Assembly (NCBI GenBank): GCA_949316235.1
Contig: OX438745.1
Span: 8,747,001-8,811,000, forward strand
Direction of reading: 5' to 3'
DNA length: 64,000 bases
Source of the DNA: Oegoconia quadripuncta
Lineage: Eukaryota > Arthropoda > Insecta > Lepidoptera > Autostichidae
In this document: piece by piece, positions 43,015 through 55,860 of the stretch
How the letters are laid out: each line of letters opens with the position of its first letter
Position numbering within the stretch: the first letter of the stretch is position 1
Made by a program: the position numbers and the translations under genes
The notes under the pieces: generated by a model
What the model was told of the DNA's origin: nothing
Seen by the model: the letters and a program-made list of their open reading frames with translations, nothing else
Databases searched by the model: none

Positions 43015-43092
43015 AGCCGGTGGCTCTGGATATCGATTGGGAAGGCTTATGTGCTGCAGTTGACATCCTGTGGTTGATATGATGATGATGCA
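43015..43092 (+). mobile_element. RTE-like 3' end fragment
   Basis: gctctggatatcgattggga, then gcagttgacatcctgtg and a gatgatgatg tail. Confidence 0.6.
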
Positions 43093-43632
43093 TGCATTTT
43101 AAAAAGACTTATCGAAATGAGCTTACAAGTAACGGAGATATCGCCGACCATAAAATTAAATAGGATGACGAACGCCACTTAAAATAATGTAACTCACTGA
43201 AATCCTAGGAAAATAGATAATTTATTCCAGTTTTCTATCTTTACCCTCACCTTTGGTGTTTGGACTGTTTTCTTGCATTCCGTATGCGAGTCGCGACTAT
43301 TTTCTATCCCACTTATCTCGGATTTGTATTCTAGTCGCGAGCTGCTTCAAACTTATTTCTTTACTCCTCAAGATTATAACCGTGTCTTGTTGTATATTTA
43401 TACAACAATGTTACATTTGTAACATACCTGTTATTTTACCTTAGGTACACGAGTGTCCATTTGGTTTCCGTATCGACCACACAGCCTCCTTATAACAGCT
43501 GAGGGGCATCTGTCAACACATCAGGCTAATTGAACAGACGCCTAAAAACTTCGAATCAGTTATTGGCTATTACAGCTTATTGCAATCTGTCTCTGGGACA
43601 CGTCAATAACGATCTTGGTAGGGTCAATCGGA
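43093..43632. other. flank without recognised features
   Basis: No gene or repeat recognised. Confidence 0.5.
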
Positions 43633-44125
43633 ATAAATAAATAATTTAAATAAAATAATTTCGTGACCCAAACTAAGCAAAGCTTGTACTATGGATAAGA
43701 GATAAGGGATCTTTCTCTCTCTCTCTTGTCGGTGGAGTCCTTTCCACACTTCTCTACATTCCGCCTTTTCTTTGACTTCCTGATACGACACACGGCATTT
43801 ACTTTTTGTTTTACTCGTACCATGCATGTTCTTCTAGGCCTTCCTCTCTTCCTCTCCTCTATACTTTTCCTTCAATGATGTTCTTGATAAAGTTGTCATG
43901 TCGTATCAGATGACCCGACATTTTTCCCCTTCTGAGTTCAATGATCTTCAAAAACACTCTTTTCTTTCCATCCAGCTTATGATAAGGGATAAATGTTTAT
44001 AACATCCATGAGTCGGGAATAAATGTTCATATTCCTCACACAAACATTTACCCCTCGCGGGATTCGTACCAGCAACCGTTGGGTTTGCTGACCGGGTCAC
44101 TATCTACTACTAATATACCAATCGG
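43633..44125 (-). mobile_element. SINE family 1 split by an RTE fragment
   Basis: 43633-43710 is the 3' part and 43981-44125 the 5' part of one antisense SINE (B box complement near 44060). Confidence 0.8.
43711..43980 (-). mobile_element. 5'-truncated RTE-like LINE inserted in a SINE
   Basis: 270 bp flanked by the 10-bp direct repeat gataagggat (43701-43710 and 43981-43990). In reverse it encodes CRVSYQEVKEKAECREVWK followed by GLHRQE, a C-terminal motif of lepidopteran RTE proteins, then a GA-rich 3' end. Confidence 0.8.
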
Positions 44126-44378
44126 AATGCGATACGCCGCCTCATTCTCATACATATCGTAGATTTGTGGCTACGATAAATACACAACATAGTTGTCATT
44201 TGACAGATATAGCTGTCAAACAACAATTCGAAACCCCACCTGGAAAATAATTCAGTATATTTACGTGTACTCGCATTTCACACGGGTTTGCTTTGTTGGT
44301 TCTTGTTTTCTGTGTAAGTAGATTTCTTCTTACCACACTTGTAAGTGTTAAATATCTAAAAAAAAGGGTGGATTGAAA
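44126..44378. other. flank without recognised features
   Basis: Nothing recognised. Confidence 0.45.
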
Positions 44379-44716
44379 ACTTAGGACCGTATTAATAAAC
44401 CATTCTCAAGATAGAGAACAGTCTTGTGACCGGTCTCAAGTAACCGTGTTGATTGATAAACCTAACTTGAGACCTGAAAAGCACGTGCATACTCAAGCAG
44501 TACTCACTTGAGAGGTGCGCGTATTAATAAACGAAACTCAAGACTATAATGCATTCGCCGCTGAGGCGAATACTTGAGAAGTGATCTCAGCTGAGTAGAC
44601 CTCAAGATTGCTTTATAAATTAGCAAGGACCTTGAGATAGCGTCAACTGCTTAAGACGCATCTCAGTTGATACAGCCGCAAGACTTCTATTGAGATTGAT
44701 TTATAAATACGGGCCT
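44379..44716. mobile_element. foldback element with CTCAAG motifs, copy B
   Basis: About 338 bp. The left end acttaggaccgtattaataa and the reverse complement of the right end (acttaggcccgtatttataa) are inverted repeats. Inside, ctcaag or cttgag occurs many times. Confidence 0.75.
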
Positions 44717-45608
44717 AAGTCTAGCATAATTCATAAGATTATACGGCATTAATTTGCTGCCTTGAGATTCTGACAATTATTTCCAAATAATTAAATAATA
44801 ATTTGTAAATTTGAAACATCTATTGATCTTAATGATATAACTATCAACTGAGACAACTATTATGAGTTTTTAATGATAAATTGATGACTTAATCAAATTG
44901 AGCTGAAGGATAATAATATTTTAATTGATAGGAAGTTTCTTGTCTTGCTGTAGAATGTAAATTTATCATACCTACTACATAATTTATTTTTTTTTGTCTA
45001 ATAAAGCGTTTACTAAACAAAGAAACAATCGGTATTTAATAGAATCTCATGTCTGATCAACTTAACAGAAGTCAAGCACCTCTAGAATAATGTTAAATGA
45101 CACTTAGAATCACCTTCTATTTTTGGTGTTAAGCGAAAACAAAGTAGGTAATCTATTATTACTATAACAATTTTTTTTTTATATCAATTATTTATTAAGT
45201 ATGTACATGAAACAACAAATTTATAAAACACTATTAAAAATACCTATATCTTATAGAAAAAATACGCCGTCCAACTCGCTTCCGTGAGGCATAGTACCTA
45301 GCTAGCTAGAGGCTAGCACTATTGCCCCGCTGAATGCATAAGCTCAGCTGCTGAGCAAAATAGGCACCAGCTCTCACATCTCCAGAGGCGTGGACCAGTC
45401 TAACGGATAAATCCTTTACAAATTGTTTCATCAGAAGACCACGGGCCCAATGTCTCCATTAATTTATTGTTTAAGTTACAATAAAAAATGTGGTATAATT
45501 TACTGGCATATAGGAGATTTCCAAGGCTTATTTTATTACCGAGCTTGGATTAAAAACTACAACGGATCCCTGGACCCTTTTATGTATGCCTTTTTCTTAC
45601 ATCTATTT
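44717..45608. other. flank without recognised features
   Basis: No exon, RNA or known repeat recognised; one 76-codon frame at 45423-45653 has no domain. Confidence 0.5.
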
Positions 45609-45913
45609 CCTGAGGGCCAATCACGCTATTTTACAGCAGTTTTGCCGTTCTAACGGAACATGTTTTGGTTTTAGCTTAGATTTAGTTTAGCTGACGTAAA
45701 AAATGGTATCGGGCTATTATTTCTGAACGATTTCGTTGACGTTACCAAAATAAAACCAAACCCAAAACGTTTAGAGCTACCACGAGTATTAAAAATACTA
45801 GGCTAATATTCGTTCAAATGATAAGTGCGGTTACGAAATGTGCTTAACGTGATATTTTTGGTTATGGTTTAGTTTTGGTATATCATTCAAAAGTAGTGCG
45901 ATTGGCCTCCAGG
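45609..45913. mobile_element. MITE with GGCCAATC termini
   Basis: The left end cctgagggccaatcacgc and the reverse complement of the right end (cctggaggccaatcgcac) form imperfect inverted repeats about 305 bp apart. The interior has ttttggtttta segments in both orientations. No ORF. Confidence 0.6.
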
Positions 45914-46485
45914 TTAAACGAAGGCTACGTCTTAGATATCCCACAAAGTATATTATGGTTATTCAATATATCTACACAATTAAAACAAAATTTCTAGACA
46001 TAAGCAGTCCTTAAATGTATTGCAACATAGGCCTGCTGATGACCTCTATGTGTCCTCTCCCCCCGTAATATTATTAATTGATATTAGAGACTTGTTAGGT
46101 TTTTGTACTTGCTGTAGCCTAATTGTAAAACATCATTTATTTTTTGGAGACAGTACAGGTTAGACCTCTATACTATGACCCTGACTGTCTCGAAGGCTGG
46201 ATCCGTCCTCGAGTCAAAACACTTTAACATCAGTTATAAACTTTTATCCGAAAATTATATTATGTGCGTCCAAAAATTATGTTATATCTTAACAAATTTG
46301 CCAAAAGCCCATGTAGCACCTGTTGTTAGATATGAGGTTCTATGACAGTAAGTACCGACGACATGGAAAATAGGTCTAATATTGGTCAGACATTATATAT
46401 TATACTTTTTATATTTTAGAAAATCTTTAAGTGAACATTAGGCGCTGTCCACACGTGATGAAATCATCTTCAACTACGAACGAAT
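45914..46485. other. flank without recognised features
   Basis: Nothing recognised. Confidence 0.45.
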
Positions 46486-46556
46486 GATTTTTTTTTTTTT
46501 TTTTTTTTTATGGTTGACTGGATACGCGTTTGACCACAATCTCACCTGATCTGATA
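46486..46556 (-). mobile_element. 3' tip of LINE family 3
   Basis: T-run, then gactggatacgcgtttgacc and acaatctcacctgat. Confidence 0.7.
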
Positions 46557-46605
46557 TAATATCTAAATAATTCAATATATTATATATATTTTTATCAGCC
46601 ACTCA

Positions 46606-46655
46606 GTGAAATGAAATGAAATGAAAATGAAATGAAATGAAAATGAAATGAAAAC
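46606..46655. repeat. (GAAAT)n microsatellite
   Basis: Repeated gaaat/gaaaat units, seen directly. Confidence 0.85.
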
Positions 46656-48188
46656 TTGCCTCGACACGAAAAGAAGACATGCCACGACACAAGACATTCA
46701 CTGTAGGAAGCGGCCAGTATCCAATGACTTTCTGCGGCCTATATTAAGTTGACTATTATTACCTTCCTCTACTCAAGAACTTTGATGCACAGGCCGTCAG
46801 TTCTTCGAGCTATCTCCTGCCCATTGACACGTCTATTTACTAACCAGTTGGGATCTGCCGGTGAATTACGTTTTCTACGAATTATTTAATTTTCGATTCA
46901 CGATTCGATCTCGTAGTTGTTAATGTAAAATTAATATTGGGTATTCATATCCGAACGCAAAACCTGCATAAAGATTATATGTATGTACCAAAACGCGCAT
47001 CGGGCTTCAGTCTCCTTCTTCTTCTCTTGACAAGCAAGTCACATCATTTTTGCAACAGCTCTTACAATTATATTAAATATATAAGTGCAACAGTTCTCCA
47101 ATAAACAGACAAAAATGTGAACATACATAATCACAATGTTTCTCTTAATATACTACAGTAGTGAAACGCCAAGCATCGTCCTCTCCATAGCTCGTTTCGG
47201 GACCTTGAATTTTCTAATGGAGCGTATGATAATCCACGTCTCTGTGCTAGAATTCATCACTGATAACAAACATTGCTAATAGACTGTCGTCTTTAAGCAC
47301 TGAGGTATTTTGGTCGAGAAAGCCTTGCGCAGTTTTCAGACACAAAATTAATTTGTCTTTATTATAAAACGTGCAAAACAGACGCCTTATATTAATTTAC
47401 ATTGTGATAATGAATTTATGGGAGTCACCAATTTCAATTACGTGACTATTCCAACTCGATTCTTATAACGGAGAGAAGATGAAAGGTTAATTCTGCTATA
47501 CTACAAAATATCGGTGCAATAAGACCTGCGTCACGTGTGCATTTCGCCTTACAACGCCATTAATTTATGTCCATTTGTCAATCTATACTCCAAATAAAAT
47601 TATTTTAAAAAATTCCTGTGATACTTTTGTATATAAATTTTAGTCTGTTACATAGTGCTTTGTATATATCGTAATAAATATATTAATACAATTATAAATA
47701 ATTATTAAATATCAATTTATTGTAAGAACTTCTAGTCTTAGCATTTTAGTGTAATAAAATTGTTTATGTAATGCCAAAGATTTGATAATCTGGTTTATTT
47801 AAAAAACTGTTTCCCTGTTGTTAATCAATTTTAAAATTCTTTTAGACGTTGCCTGTACTAAATCACTATTTACCTTTATTTAAATGTTTTCTCGTTACCG
47901 AATTAAATGCCCATGCTGGGTATTGTATATACTTATTACCTATTAATGATGTAGATAGTAATACCTACCAAGCTGCATGCATGTATACCGTTAGGTAATC
48001 CTGTATTACAATAATATATGTTAGAAAAAAAGGTAGTCGTAATTTGCACATTGTTATCTTAAATTACAAAGCACTGAATGTCGTCAACTGTCACAGAGTA
48101 AAAAGTTGTAACTTGATTGTCTCAGTAATTTTAGCACAATTTTATGTTTTGTAATTATTCGCTACCAAATAAATAACTTTGTTCCAAT

Positions 48189-48192
<4 letters not shown>
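46656..48192. other. flank without recognised features
   Basis: AT-rich. 46795-46845 resembles a short antisense RTE piece (ttcttcgagctatctcctgc). Nothing else recognised. Confidence 0.45.

Positions 48193-48224
<32 letters not shown>
48193..48224. repeat. (TA)n microsatellite
   Basis: About 16 uninterrupted ta units. Confidence 0.95.
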
Positions 48225-48226
<2 letters not shown>

Positions 48227-48294
48227 TTCTCCTTGAGGCCTGAATTATTTCTAAGGTCGACAGGTATATTTTAAACATCCGCTGAAGGATGTCA

Positions 48295-48510
48295 TTTAAA
48301 AAAAATTATCCTGTGGGTTTCTTGCGCCGCTTCTTTTCCCACAGATGATTTCCCTTTATGAAGCGGTGGTAGCTTGGACATACTGAACGACCGAAAAATG
48401 CTTAAGCCCTATTTTTATTTCCAATAGATTTAAATTGACATTCAACAAATGGTAAAATGTATCTTACGTTGACATAAATGCTTGAAGTTTGAAGTTTTGA
48501 AATTTAGCTC
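48295..48510 (+). mobile_element. LINE 3' end
   Basis: gggtttcttgcgccgcttct and gaagcggtggtag followed by a GAAGTTT-type tail, as in lepidopteran LINE 3' ends. Confidence 0.55.
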
Positions 48511-50261
48511 GTGACGTCACTGACCAGATATTAGTTTGTGTATAAAAAGACTAAAGAGAAAAATACTGTTCTGAAAAAAAAATGTACTGAATTAATTTAA
48601 AATGTCGTCGTTTATGTCAATATCAAATTCAAAGGATCCAGACCCTGATTTTTTAAATTTTGAATGGAAAATGCTATATTCCTTAACTATGGAACTAACA
48701 CGTGATGGAGATAGGAATATGTCTAAATAATTTATACAATAATCCTGTCATCTTTTCTTTGTCTATGTCTTATATATTCAACCCTTCAATGAAAAGTAAA
48801 GTGTGACTAAAACATGCGGATTCCATATTAATACATATTGATAAACTTTTATGAAAGAAGCCACCAAATTAAGTTTGTCAAATTAATGATCAACGGATGT
48901 TTTACTTTAGTTCCTCCCTCTTTCACACCAAATTTTGAAATTCAATGCGGAGTTTAAAGTTTTGAATGGACAGACAGTGCACAATATAACAATATATATA
49001 AGTATATGTCTTTGAAAGGCCATGTCGTTTTAATAGTGTAGCATTTGATATTTTTTCATCTTCAAACCTTTAATAACTCTTGAGAAAAAGCCAAACTAAG
49101 AAGAAATAGCCAAAGAGAGACAGATACGATAACGTGATCCTATAACGGACCCGTTTTTACTGTTTACAGAGTTTAAATAACTCAATACATTGTTGTCAAA
49201 TAAAAAATACCACCTAATGTAAGTTTATTACTGTTTTGTACGTTGGACCTGTATTTTTTTTCTAAGTTTATAGGTACTTTAATAGCACTTGAAATTATAG
49301 ATCAGTTAGATATTTTTAGATTATTATGTTATACTAAACAAAATAATTATTATGGAAGCGGTGTAATGTTTATTTATTAAACACAAAGATTGTGCATATT
49401 ACTGAAAGAATTGGGTTATGCTAGTTTATGTATATTCCCTTCACTGAGCCACTGAGTGTAGCACAAGATGTAATCATAGTAAAATTTATAATTATACTTT
49501 AAATAATGGGGAAAAGCGCTAATGAACTTTATTAGTTATTAAGTTATATAAATTAGTGTAATATAATATTAAATTATCTTTATAAATAATGATAAATTAT
49601 TAATATACATTTCAACAGTATTAAATTTTAGGACATATCAAAAGCGATCCGGATTAATAGAATGTATCAAAGTATAATGTTGCGAACAAATACCAGGCTC
49701 TAGGCGTTTCAGATATTGGCTAATTATTCCATGACTACTTGTTAGAATTTAATATAATTATGGAAATAATGTAAATTTAGAATGCAAATGTGAATTTCAA
49801 ATTAAAAGTGAGTAGGTACCTACTTTTAACAGAAACATCCATTACTTGGTATTTGTATTAAAAATTATAATAGAATATGTAAATATTTTATGAAAATGTA
49901 ATATTATTAGTGGCATCTATGTAAAGCATACAATTACAAGGCAATATAAAAAATACATGTAAAATAGGTTATATGTAGATGATTCAGAAAATTTATAAAT
50001 AAATAATTTCACAATATAGTTTGACTGTAGGTAAATTATACAGGTATTAGAGTCACCAATGTGTCATCTCACAATATTATTCCTAGGGTGTATTTCAATG
50101 GCTAATCGGTTGTAATATCAATAAGGTAATATGGTTAAAGCTGTCTGGATGGTGGCCCATCTCAGTCCGAGCGATTTTCAATCAACAATTTAATGGTCGT
50201 CAGTAGAAGAGTTAAGCTTTTAAATTAAATAAAAATAATAGTGATAGATATTAATAATTGT
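48511..50261. other. flank without recognised features
   Basis: Very AT-rich; no gene or repeat recognised. Confidence 0.5.
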
Positions 50262-50647
50262 TATTCTTGTCAAACAAAATTCGTTTGGAATTCTTCAAAA
50301 TAGTCCACTATAACACATGAGCAATTAAATCGTTTAACTTAAAAAATATATATTTATATTTGTTGACGTTGGTATGTCATACATCGTGAGTAGTTTCATA
50401 AGACACACGTCAAAACAAACAAAAGAACACTACAGTATAGTTCAGGACGTAGCATTAACTAATATTCTTTTCAAAAAAAAATTCGTTTGGAATTCTTCAA
50501 AATAGTCCTTTGAAATATGTGAATAAGCAAATCGTTAAATTAAAAAAAAAATGTTTTTGATGACGTTGGTATGTCATATGTACGTCAGTAGTTACATGAG
50601 ATGGATGAAATAAAAGAACACTATAATTCAGGAGGTAGCATAAGTTC
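50262..50647. repeat. tandem duplication, unit about 200 bp
   Basis: Two copies, 50262-50460 and 50464-50647. Both read ttcgtttggaattcttcaaa, then gacgttggtatgtcat, then aaaagaacacta. Confidence 0.88.
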
Positions 50648-50939
50648 GGTCAATATGGAAAAGAGTCCAAGATACTCGCTGCATTCCCTCGTTGAGTTAC
50701 TAACAGAAAAGGTCCAACGAATCAAATAGGCATATCTCTGTATGCTTCAAGACAATTCATAACGATCTTTCCTTATACGTACGTCTCTTTCGGCGCTTCA
50801 TCGCCTCCTTACCAGTAAGGATACACTTTCAACTTCCTACAATCTTAAAGGCCGTGATTTTATTCACATTGATAGAGTACCTGTCAGTGATATAAATAAA
50901 CATGTTTTCTAACAAATTAATAGCTACCTTTAGATATTT
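50648..50939. other. flank without recognised features
   Basis: Nothing recognised. Confidence 0.45.
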
Positions 50940-51372
50940 AGGTATAGATATTTAGTAACAAAACAAGTCTGTTAGATTAAAATTACCACTGTGAATTTCA
51001 TTGCGTCGGAGAATATACTTAGAAGGTTATGTAACTATTTTCAAAAAAAAATTGTTCTATAACTTCTTTATATACTTACGTATCAGTAATTCACCGAGGA
51101 CAAATATCGCGTCTCAATGAACTATTTTAGAAAATATAAAGTAGCCATTGATTAATTTGATAGATAATTGTTTTAGGAGATCTTAGCATCTTCTAAAATG
51201 CAATGAAGTGTAGAGTGGATGGTTTTATAACTAGATATCTATACTACGCCTAAAGCAAGCTACATAATGGTTAGAAAACTTTTATTCTACTCTATCCTTC
51301 TACGAAAAATCAGGAACTTTAAGATTATAGGAAGTTACACCACAAATATTCCGTATTATTACTGGACTACTT
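50940..51372. repeat. duplicated block, copy 2
   Basis: Partner of 12550-12980 in the same orientation and order of landmarks, including ttgttttaggagatcttagc. Confidence 0.75.
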
Positions 51373-52650
51373 TCCGCGCGGTATAAAACATGTCTAATAT
51401 AGTACCTATTTGTTATCATAATGTCATTCATTGCACATAATCCAAACATTGTTGATCTTGAAACATAATTCCGGTATGTGGGTGAGTTTCCCTATTTGAG
51501 ATTACGTGATACGAATCAAAGTTCATTCGATTTTGTTACACGAGGTTCCGTTCTTTTGATGCTCAGTGATTCGAGGGATCACGTAGGGATATTATTTCGA
51601 CGCAATTCCGGTTAGGGAGATCACAATAACTTTTTGAGATCACGCGAAAACAACAATAATATTTTATGAACCCCCGGATTTAAAGGAAATGTAATTGATA
51701 AATATTTAATACTAGCTGATATCCGCTACTTCGTTCGCGTAGAATTCATTCTACTACCAAATGCGTCACTCTACGACTCAAAAGCAATCCCATTTTATGC
51801 TAATACAGTTCAGAAAAACATTTGTTACAAAACACAATGATGACCTTTGGTCTCGTTTTATTACAAACTGTTAAAGTATACAACGCGTACTAAAAGAGTG
51901 ATTAGTTCTCAAGTACGAAACTTCCATGATAAACTAGCGAAACTTCTTTGCCCCTAATTTCGTAGAACAGTAAGAAAGTATAATCCAAATAACGTTCCGT
52001 ATCATAATATACTTCTACAGAACTCCACTGATGGTCGATAGGTATCGATGTCATTGTATATTCTTTTGTTTTCAAGGTTGTCATTAAAGCGAGAAGAAAG
52101 ACGGTCTGGATGCCCTGACTGCAGTGTTAGGCAAGCTTTGTTCAAGTGTTTATTCAAACTTTGCTAATTAAATGAGCTTGGAATTACGTAGGCTGCTAAC
52201 TCAATGGGCTTTTCATTAAGAAAAATAAGTTTTTTCTTTCTTCTGCGGGGCGTGGTAGCAGCGTTAAGGGTGCAGGTGAAAATTATCATAAGAATATTAC
52301 CACAGTTTGCGTTAACACACATATCTGATCAGCACCGCCTCAACTCAAGCCGTTGACGATGGCATAGTAATTAGTGAACTGCATACTGTTCGTGGTGGTT
52401 ACGTCACGTAGTGGTTACGGCCCGCTAGCGCCCCCCTTAATTTATTTCAATGTACCTTTTTGAATGGTAGTTATAATAAAAAGACAGTAAGCCGCCATCT
52501 TGAAAACACGATAGCTTGTGTATCTTCATTTTAAATTTCTAGGTGACTAGATATTATAAAATAATGTTTGTTATAGCAATACCTTCAATGTACCTTAACT
52601 CATATCAATGTTAGACATATGTGACCTTTAAATAAAGAGCTATTGAAAAA
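51373..52650. other. flank without recognised genes
   Basis: About 51711-51790 looks like an old lepidopteran repeat (gatatccgctacttcgttcg). Otherwise nothing recognised. Confidence 0.45.
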
Positions 52651-52743
52651 TGAAAATAGAGATGCCTGCAATAATGTTCATAGCAATGTAAGTAGTGTTA
52701 CTCAGAAATTGCTATGAACATCCTTGCAGGCGTTAATATTTTC
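52651..52743. repeat. hairpin with 24-bp arms
   Basis: Arms 52664-52687 (gcctgcaataatgttcatag and on) and 52708-52731 pair with two mismatches around a 20-nt loop. Weaker pairing extends to about 40 bp per side. Could be a small foldback element or a small-RNA precursor. Confidence 0.6.
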
Positions 52744-53712
52744 TTTGCTGCAACACTTCAGATAAAATATTCGTAGTTTTAATATAGCCCAATTATGATA
52801 AATAATTAAAATATTTTCCTAACTTTTTTTACATTAGAGTACACAGTTTAAAGTTATACTAATCAACTGAAAATCGCTCTCGGTAGGCGTTAAGCCTAAT
52901 GTTAAATTAAGCGTTGAAATCATATAATAATTGTAAATAATTTTCTGTCTCAATGTTTAAGTCACTACTCGGTTAGGCTGCCCTTGAAGGGACTGTAACG
53001 CCAAAGCTGGGATTTGGTATCTAATTAAGAATTTCTAGTCAAAATAAACTATATGAAATTAATAAATGTCTTTTTTTAAAGCCTCTCCTATCATTGCATG
53101 ACAATTTGAAAGTAGAAAAAACTCCTGAAATATTGGGTAAAATTAATAACACTTTAAAATATATTAAAAAATTAAACAGGATTTATATACTTAAATGCGA
53201 ATGTTGTTAATTATTGCTAATAGAATATATTTGATCTCAAAGAAAAAACAAATAGGTTTTCGAATAGCACTCTGTTGTTTATCGACTCACGGTAACGCAC
53301 AATGCAGCGACATTCATCATAACGATTGTTAGGAAACGTAGGAACGAACGTAGGTATGATTTGTATGGAGTCGCACAGAACATCGGACTCACAGTTCACG
53401 TGACCCATGAGATGTGACAAACTGACTCATGTTTTCACAACTCAATTGTTTTAATCCCGAGTCGTAGGGTCTATGCAGTTGTTCGTAAGTTCGTATTTTT
53501 TCTGAACTTGGCCTGGGCGGTGTTGTGCGCTTCGATGAATTAGTGACTGGCGTATAGGAGTAAAGGTAGATTTTTGAGTGTATATGTATGTCATAGCTTC
53601 GTCTCACTGGGAGACCCCCTCCATCACGAGGGGTCAGAGCGGATTGGTGGATTTGTGTCAGACTAGTGTGTCTCTTAGGAATAAATTTATAGAAATTAAT
53701 ATAAATGAAACT
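52744..53712. other. flank without recognised features
   Basis: Nothing recognised. Confidence 0.45.
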
Positions 53713-54150
53713 TAATGTATGTAAGAAAAAATCTAGAATCGTTTAAGAAAAATGGTGATATACATAATGTTAATACCAGATATAAAAATAAACTTGCTGT
53801 TCATGTCAGCCGTTTACACAAAGTCACTAAGTCATTTAAGGGGCAATGCATACGCTTTTATAATAAGGTTCCAGAGGACATTCAAAATTTACCTTTAAAT
53901 AAATTCAAAACCATCATAAAACAGACATTAATTACCAAAGTCTATTATAAAATTTCTGATTATCTGGATGATAAGCAAGCATGGACATAGACCGCTCGGT
54001 TATATTCAGTCTAATTATACAATATAATATAATTGTAACCCAAACTTATTTAAAGGAGCAATCCTTGAGTTTCTTGCTCGTTCTTCTCGGGGGAATCAGC
54101 TTTGTGAATGAGCAATAATGTCAAAAACTTTAATAATAAGATAAAAAATG
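53713..54150 (+). mobile_element. 3' end of LINE family A
   Basis: A 91-codon open stretch (53715-53990) reads YKNKLAVHVSRLHKVTKSFK, then GQCIRFYNKVPEDIQNLPL and ends DDKQAWT, the LINE C-terminus. 3' UTR with gagtttcttgctcgttcttc. Confidence 0.85.
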
Positions 54151-55499
54151 CCCCTGTAGACCACCGACGTAGCTTATGTTCAAAACTTCATATAGCATAA
54201 CGACTTCACATCACAATGTGCCTGTTTTAAACTGGAGCAAAATCGTGCAAAATCCCCAATTTAATATCACTATTGATTCCCGGTTTCAAAAAGCGTGTCC
54301 GTGCTTCGATATACGGTGCGGCGTGCGTCAAAGCTGAAAATAATAGGATTACCCTACACGTTGGAATATTTTTTCAATGCCGTGAACTGGTAGGAGATAT
54401 CCTTTATTTTTAGTGCGATGATTGGCAAAAAAGCTTTGTTGTGATAAAACACTCGTGGCGCAGGATTCGCTATTCGTTTTCGGTAAGCGAAATAACACTG
54501 AATCTTTAAAAACCGAAAAACCCGGCAGCTTATTCTGTACTTTACGGGTGTTACTTGCAGTTCAAAATCGGTCAAGCCAATTATGGGTTCCATGATATTA
54601 TAAAAAAAAATCATGTGACTTATATATTGCTTGTGAACCTAATTTATTATGCATATAATTACACTGTAGTGCTTCTAAGAGGTCATAAAAAAACACGCTT
54701 CATTTCCACCATCCATCTCCTGGCTCCATCATCAGATCGTCGGCATCAAGTGTAATATATTGCACTCGTCAAAACGAATCATATGATCCCAAACTCGAGG
54801 GGTTTACTAGTAACCTCTGAAGAGTTTCACTCTACACCTCTTGGCTCCATCATCAGATCAGCTCCAAGATACCAAATTATAGTTTTGTCATCAGAATTAT
54901 ATATATAGGTATTTCTCATAAGGACACGCAGTGCTTCATTCACCTGATTTCCAGGTATTACATACCTACATCTAAAAGTAACCAACCAGCATATTCTCTC
55001 CAAAGGTAAACATTCCTTCCTTAAATAAACAATATTATGACCCACCATAATTCATGTTTACGTGATGCAATAACCAATTTCATTCATGGGGAAACCTTTT
55101 TTGCGAAACGCGGCGAACAATTTAAAAAATCTCACCTCCCAAGCAATAATTCAGCTTCCATTGGAGCGGAGGAGTGAAAGGTTCCATTCATTTGGCATAC
55201 CCTATTTTACGGGTTCCGCATCGTAGGACTGAAAAGTGGAACCTTATGAAATCACGGAATCACTTTTTGTGCGTCTGTTTGTCTCTCAGTGACGTCATTT
55301 GGGCAATGAATCAACTTGAAATTGTAGGAAAACAATAGTCTGAAACATGTGTTTTATTTATTTTAGTGCTGACACCCCAACGCTCGTAACAGACTAAGTC
55401 CGCCATCTTTTCTTACGTCAATGAGTCAGTTTAAACTGATTGGTTCATATTTGTGTTTGTACTGCAATATTTTATTTGTGTTTGTACTGGAATATTAAT
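54151..55499. other. flank with a short internal duplication
   Basis: ctggctccatcatcagatcg (54719) recurs as ttggctccatcatcagatca (54840). Otherwise nothing recognised. Confidence 0.45.
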
Positions 55500-55860
55500 A
55501 AAAGTTCAAATCTTGCAACGAGTTATTCAGAGGGCAATGCTCGGCGTTACGTAATCGAACCAAGAAAGAAGAAATCCGTAAACGAACGAAAGTCACTGAC
55601 ATAGTCCAGCGGATTAGTAAGTTGAAGTGGCAATGGGCAGGGCACATGTCTCGAAGAACTGATTGGTGGGGCATTAAAGTTCCCGAGTGGAGATCATGTA
55701 GCAAGCGCAGCGTATGACGTCCACAAACTGGACGGAGGACCTGATGAAGGTCCCGGGAAGTCGCAAGATGCATGCTGCTTCCAATCGGTCGCTCTGGAAA
55801 TCTATAGCGGAGGCCTAGGGTCAGCAGTGGACGTCCTGTGACTGATATGGTGATGAGGAA
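55500..55860 (+). mobile_element. RTE-like LINE 3' end
   Basis: Broken coding sequence that would read RISKLKWQWAGHMSRRTDWW and then RSLWKSIAEA, the C-terminal end of lepidopteran RTE proteins, with a gtggacgtcctgtg terminus. Confidence 0.75.

Noticed and set aside
46441..46480. Possible hAT-like terminus ggcgctgtccacacgtgatg
   Set aside because: No partner terminus and no target duplication seen.
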